From an uncultured Flavobacteriaceae bacterium (GTDB taxonomy: Bacteria > Bacteroidota > Bacteroidia > Flavobacteriales > Flavobacteriaceae), in assembly GCA_947501845.1 (NCBI GenBank), contig CANMXP010000014.1, forward strand, positions 1-64,000: DNA of 64,000 nucleotides, given 5' to 3'. How positions within the stretch are numbered: the stretch's first letter is position 1; every line of letters starts with the position of its first letter. Position numbers and translations under genes: made by a program. Below the pieces are notes generated by a model. It made no database searches. It saw only the letters and a list, made by a program, of their open reading frames with translations, and had not been told where the DNA came from. Shown here piece by piece: positions 60,409 through 64,000 of the stretch.

Positions 60409-60416
60409 TAACTTTG
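60409..60416 (+). promoter_or_regulatory. Candidate -7 promoter box for hutH
   Basis: TAACTTTG fits the TAnnTTTG -7 consensus, 21 bp before the hutH ATG. No TTG is found at the -33 distance, as might be expected of an activator-dependent (LysR) promoter. Confidence 0.4.
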
Positions 60417-60437
60417 TTATTCACCAATTTTTATAAA

Positions 60438-61931
60438 ATGACATTTAAATACGGAACAGATAATTTAACGGTAGATAAGGTGTTGGCTATCTCTAAAGGG
60501 AAATTAAATGCGGTTATAACTTCTGAAACAAAAGAACAAGTAATTACCTGTAGGAAAAGGGTAGAAGCTATGGCTTCTGGAGATAAAGCAGTTTATGGTA
60601 TTAATACTGGATTTGGTCCCTTGTGTGATGTTCAAATCACATCCGAAGAAACTAATAAATTACAGGAAAACTTACTGATTACACATGCTGTCGGTGTTGG
60701 TGAGCCCATAGATAAAATGCTATCTAAAATCATGATGATTTGTAAGGTACATGCATTATGCCAAGGGTATTCTGGGGTTAGGTTAGAGTTAATTGAAAGA
60801 ATTTTATATTTTATTGATAATGATTTATTGCCTGTTGTTCCCGAACAAGGTTCGGTTGGAGCATCTGGAGACTTGGCGCCATTATCACACTTGTTTTTAC
60901 CTTTGATAGGCGTGGGAGAATTTTGGATAGGCAATAAGATAGAGCAGGCTAAAGCAGTGTTGGAAAAACACCATTTAAAGCCTATCGTACTAAAGGCTAA
61001 AGAAGGTTTAGGTTTGATAAATGGTACCCAATTTATTTTAGCGCATACCATTATTGGTCTTGATAAAATGGGCTATTTATTAGATTTAGCCGATGTTGCT
61101 GGTGCCATGAGTATTGAAGGCTATCAAGGTAGTTCTTCCCCATTTAGAGATGAGTTACATAAAATACGTCCTTTTAGAGGCACTATTGAAGTTGCAGAAA
61201 GAATGTTTATGTTACTTTATAAGTCACAGAATGTAATAGCTCATGAAGATTGTAAACGTGTTCAGGATCCTTATTCCATGCGTTGTATTCCTCAGGTTCA
61301 TGGTGCTTCTAGAAATGCCTACTATCATTTAAAGGAATTAGCAGAAATTGAAATGAATTCCGTAACCGATAACCCCATTGTTTTAAGTGATATAGAAGCT
61401 ATTTCTGGAGGAAACTTTCATGGGCAGCCTTTGGCCATGGCTTTAGATTATGCTTCCATAGCGGCATCGGAGTTAGGAAATATTTCAGACAGAAGATGTT
61501 ATCTGTTATTAGAAGGTAAGTTTGGACTGCCGCGATTATTAACTAGTGGTGGTGGATTAAATTCTGGCTTTATGATTCCGCAATACACTACAGCGGCATT
61601 AGTCACAGAAAATAAATCATTGTGCTTTCCACCATCGGCAGATAGTATTCCAACATCTTTAGGACAAGAAGACCATGTGTCCATGGGAAGTATTTCTGGT
61701 CGCAAATTCAATCAAATATTAGGAAATATCGATAAAATATTAGCGATAGAATTAATGTATGCTGCACAGGCTTTAGAGTTTAGGAGACCCAACACTTTTT
61801 CAGATATTATAGAGGAAAACTTCAAAATCATCAGAAAAAAAATAGCAAAATTAGAAGATGATAGACTCTTAAAAGATGATATTAATGCTATGATTTTATT
61901 AGTTAAAAACCAGGCTTTCAACTTAAAGTAA
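60438..61931 (+). CDS. hutH: Histidine ammonia-lyase
   Basis: 497 residues from the ATG at 60438 (MTFKYGTDNL); a longer frame would need a TTG start and is less likely. The MIO cofactor motif is ASG at 142-144 (GSVGASGDLAPLSH), the same numbering as in Pseudomonas putida HutH. GINTGFGPLCDV, GTQFILAHTI, SVTDNPIV-like NSVTDNPIV, and QEDHVSMGSISGRK are family blocks. It removes ammonia from histidine to give urocanate, the first step of histidine degradation. Urocanase follows 2 bp later. A divergent LysR regulator is adjacent. Confidence 0.95.
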   Translation: MTFKYGTDNLTVDKVLAISKGKLNAVITSETKEQVITCRKRVEAMASGDKAVYGINTGFGPLCDVQITSEETNKLQENLLITHAVGVGEPIDKMLSKIMMICKVHALCQGYSGVRLELIERILYFIDNDLLPVVPEQGSVGASGDLAPLSHLFLPLIGVGEFWIGNKIEQAKAVLEKHHLKPIVLKAKEGLGLINGTQFILAHTIIGLDKMGYLLDLADVAGAMSIEGYQGSSSPFRDELHKIRPFRGTIEVAERMFMLLYKSQNVIAHEDCKRVQDPYSMRCIPQVHGASRNAYYHLKELAEIEMNSVTDNPIVLSDIEAISGGNFHGQPLAMALDYASIAASELGNISDRRCYLLLEGKFGLPRLLTSGGGLNSGFMIPQYTTAALVTENKSLCFPPSADSIPTSLGQEDHVSMGSISGRKFNQILGNIDKILAIELMYAAQALEFRRPNTFSDIIEENFKIIRKKIAKLEDDRLLKDDINAMILLVKNQAFNLK

Positions 61932-61933
61932 AC

Positions 61934-63934
61934 ATGATGACATTTCAGGACCAAATATTACAAGGAATTCCTAATACTTTACCAAATAAAAGGGCCTATC
62001 CACTGGGTGGAAACAGGGCACCTAAGCGGAAGGATATCTTATCAATAGAAGAAAAACAATTGGCCGTTAGAAATGCGCTGCGTTATTTTCCAAAAGATTG
62101 GCATCAGGAGCTGGCAACTGAATTTGCAGAAGAATTGAAAGCATATGGCAGAATCTACATGTACAGATTCAAACCAGACTATAAAATATATGCAAGACCA
62201 GTTTCAGAATACCCTGCTAAATCTTCGCAAGCGGCCGCCATTATGTTGATGATTCAAAATAATCTGGACCCTGCTGTTGCGCAACACCCCGAAGAGTTAA
62301 TTACTTATGGAGGCAATGGTGCCGTATTTCAAAATTGGGCACAGTATCTTTTAGTGATGCAATATTTAGCGACTATGACAGATGAGCAAACGTTGCATAT
62401 ATATTCTGGTCACCCTATGGGTTTATTTCCTTCTTCTGAAAATGCACCAAGAGTTATTGTAACGAATGGTATGATGATACCTAATTATTCGCAATCAGAT
62501 GATTGGGAAAAATTTAATGCATTGGGCGTTACTCAATATGGTCAAATGACGGCAGGATCCTTCATGTATATAGGGCCGCAAGGCATTGTACATGGAACCA
62601 CGATTACAGTTATGAATGCTTTCCGTAAAATTTTATCTAAAGGAGAAAATTCCAAAGGGAAAATATTTTTAACTGCAGGACTAGGAGGGATGAGTGGTGC
62701 GCAGCCTAAGGCAGGAAATATAGCAGGGTGTATTACTATTTGTGCAGAAGTGAATCCGAAAGCGGCAATTAAACGTTTTGATCAAGGTTGGGTAGATGTG
62801 TTGATTGATAAAATGGACGACCTAATCATTAGAGTGCAACAAGCGCAGATAGATAAAGAAGTTGTTTCTATAGCATTTATAGGAAATGTGGTTGACGTAT
62901 GGGAGCGCTTTGATGAAGAAAATATTTTTGTTCATGTAGGATCAGATCAAACCTCATTACACATTCCCTGGACAGGTGGCTATTACCCAGTTGATACTAA
63001 GTACGAAGAATCAAACCGATTAATTCGTGAAGCTCCAGAACTGTTTAAGGAAAAGGTAAAAGCATCATTGCGTAGGCATGTCTCAGCCATAAATAAGCAC
63101 ACTAAGAAAGGGACTTATTTTTTTGACTATGGCAATGCGTTTTTGTTGGAGGCATCTAGAGCAGGAGCAGATGTGATGGCAGAAAATGGGATTGATTTTA
63201 AATACCCATCATACGTACAAGATATTTTAGGACCTATGTGCTTTGACTATGGTTTTGGACCTTTCCGTTGGGTCTGCACTTCTGGAAAACAGGAAGATTT
63301 AGATGCAACTGATGCCATAGCAGCAACCGTTTTGCAAGAGATCATGGAGAGTTCACCAGAGGAGATTCAATTGCAAATGCAGGATAATATTACCTGGATT
63401 AAAAATGCTAAAAAGAATAAAATGGTCGTAGGATCTCAAGCACGTATATTATATGCAGATGCAGAAGGACGCTCTAAGATTGCAGAAGCATTTAACCATG
63501 CTATTGCGGCAGGTAAGATAGGACCTGTAGTTTTAGGAAGAGATCATCATGATGTAAGTGGAACAGATTCTCCATTTAGAGAAACATCTAATATTTATGA
63601 TGGCAGTAAGTTTACGGCAGATATGGCTATTCACAATGTTATTGGCGATAGTTTTAGAGGAGCCACATGGGTATCCATTCATAACGGAGGTGGTGTAGGC
63701 TGGGGAGAAGTTATTAATGGTGGTTTTGGATTACTGTTAGATGGTACACCAGAAGCAGAAACCCGTTTAAAAAGTATGCTGTTCTATGATGTGAACAATG
63801 GGATTGCCCGTAGAAGTTGGGCCAGAAATAATGAAGCTATCTTTGCGATAAAGCGAGAAATGGAAAGAACCCCCAATTTAAAGGTAACAATCCCTAATTT
63901 AGTAGAAGATAATATACTTAACAATTTATTTTAA
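61934..63934 (+). CDS. hutU: Urocanate hydratase
   Basis: 666 residues, longer than the ~555 of the classical enzyme because of inserted segments, as in other Bacteroidota urocanases. The NAD-binding region has AGLGGMSGAQPKAG. ITYGGNGAVFQNWAQY and IYSGHPMGLFPSS are conserved, and the active-site-type Cys lies in FGPFRWVCTSG (C448). RDHHDVSGTDSPFRET and VSIHNGGGVGWGE are near the C-terminus. It converts urocanate to imidazolone propionate. It starts 2 bp after hutH and its stop overlaps the next start by one base. Confidence 0.95.
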   Translation: MMTFQDQILQGIPNTLPNKRAYPLGGNRAPKRKDILSIEEKQLAVRNALRYFPKDWHQELATEFAEELKAYGRIYMYRFKPDYKIYARPVSEYPAKSSQAAAIMLMIQNNLDPAVAQHPEELITYGGNGAVFQNWAQYLLVMQYLATMTDEQTLHIYSGHPMGLFPSSENAPRVIVTNGMMIPNYSQSDDWEKFNALGVTQYGQMTAGSFMYIGPQGIVHGTTITVMNAFRKILSKGENSKGKIFLTAGLGGMSGAQPKAGNIAGCITICAEVNPKAAIKRFDQGWVDVLIDKMDDLIIRVQQAQIDKEVVSIAFIGNVVDVWERFDEENIFVHVGSDQTSLHIPWTGGYYPVDTKYEESNRLIREAPELFKEKVKASLRRHVSAINKHTKKGTYFFDYGNAFLLEASRAGADVMAENGIDFKYPSYVQDILGPMCFDYGFGPFRWVCTSGKQEDLDATDAIAATVLQEIMESSPEEIQLQMQDNITWIKNAKKNKMVVGSQARILYADAEGRSKIAEAFNHAIAAGKIGPVVLGRDHHDVSGTDSPFRETSNIYDGSKFTADMAIHNVIGDSFRGATWVSIHNGGGVGWGEVINGGFGLLLDGTPEAETRLKSMLFYDVNNGIARRSWARNNEAIFAIKREMERTPNLKVTIPNLVEDNILNNLF

Positions 63935-64000
63935 TGGCTACTTTGTTTAAAAATATAAAAGAACTTATTCAAGTTCGTACAGAATCCATTCCATTTGTTT
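63934..64000 (+). CDS. hutI: Start of imidazolonepropionase (partial, cut by window edge)
   Basis: Only the first 22 residues are present: MATLFKNIKELIQVRTESIP plus two. The ATG overlaps the hutU stop by one base (taATGg). The N-terminal pattern (LFKNIKELIQVR) and the position after hutHU fit HutI, which hydrolyses imidazolone propionate. The identification rests mainly on the operon order. Confidence 0.6.
   Translation, partial: MATLFKNIKELIQVRTESIPFV

Noticed and set aside
60414-60437. TTG start giving hutH eight more residues
   Set aside because: It overlaps the candidate -7 box and the ATG at 60438 gives the standard family N-terminus with MIO at 142-144.

Overview
The window is AT-rich chromosomal DNA of a gliding or surface-adhesive member of the Bacteroidota, most likely a marine-type Flavobacteriaceae. 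This rests on several type IX secretion system (T9SS) cargo proteins with SPNGDG-type (type B) and PNPT-type (type A) C-terminal sorting domains, four PorP/SprF-type outer-membrane proteins or fusions, a TonB-dependent receptor with an N-terminal carboxypeptidase-regulatory-like domain, A-rich rather than Shine-Dalgarno leaders, and a TTG-N19-TAnnTTTG promoter. No tRNA, rRNA, CRISPR array or intact insertion sequence was found.

Layout. 1-1.4 kb: end of a type B T9SS protein and its PorP/SprF partner. 1.7-2.7 kb: a double lipocalin-like lipoprotein, then 1.1 kb without a convincing gene. 3.8-8.5 kb: an accessory-looking block with a LytTR regulator, three tiny hydrophobic peptides, a small outer-membrane protein, an IbrA/IbrB (PAPS-reductase-like/ParB-like) pair and a Wzz-like gene broken by three homopolymer frameshifts. 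Diverged REP-like palindromes lie at about 2.96, 5.61 and 8.61 kb. 8.7-12.4 kb: a tail-fibre-like surface protein, a T9SS-secreted subtilase, a CAP-domain lipoprotein and an unknown protein. 12.7-20.1 kb: a metal-type locus with a Fur-family regulator divergent from MerC, a Cys/His-bearing small protein, an ABC ATPase, a TonB receptor and two DUF3526-type ABC permeases; two palindromes sit in the divergent promoter. 20.1-21.7 kb: two membrane proteins. 22.1-26.7 kb (minus strand): a two-component system, a CCxxC zinc-ribbon protein, a GT2 and an ArnT-like GT39. CTTAA half-sites at 11-bp spacing lie both before the response regulator gene and before the GT2-GT39 pair, suggesting a circuit analogous to enterobacterial PmrAB-ArnT.

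27-51.4 kb: two secreted proteins, then a large T9SS adhesin cluster. This has a type B protein, a PorP/SprF barrel fused to an Ala/Lys/Glu helix of 57-bp repeats and a SPOR-like C-terminus, a 5528-residue SprB-like adhesin, and an SprF-like partner overlapping it by 1 bp. The adhesin gene carries two pairs of nearly identical direct repeats (1500 bp and about 1160 bp), a strong substrate for recombination.

51.4-64 kb: a CarboxypepD-regulatory membrane protein, an M16 zinc peptidase, a MITE-like 162-bp element, a DsbD-type thiol reductase overlapping a class V aminotransferase, and a histidine-degradation operon (hutH, hutU, start of hutI) divergent from a LysR regulator. The best candidates for something undescribed are the inferred two-component/GT2/GT39 circuit, the LytTR-micropeptide-IbrAB block, and the barrel-helix-SPOR fusion beside the giant adhesin.
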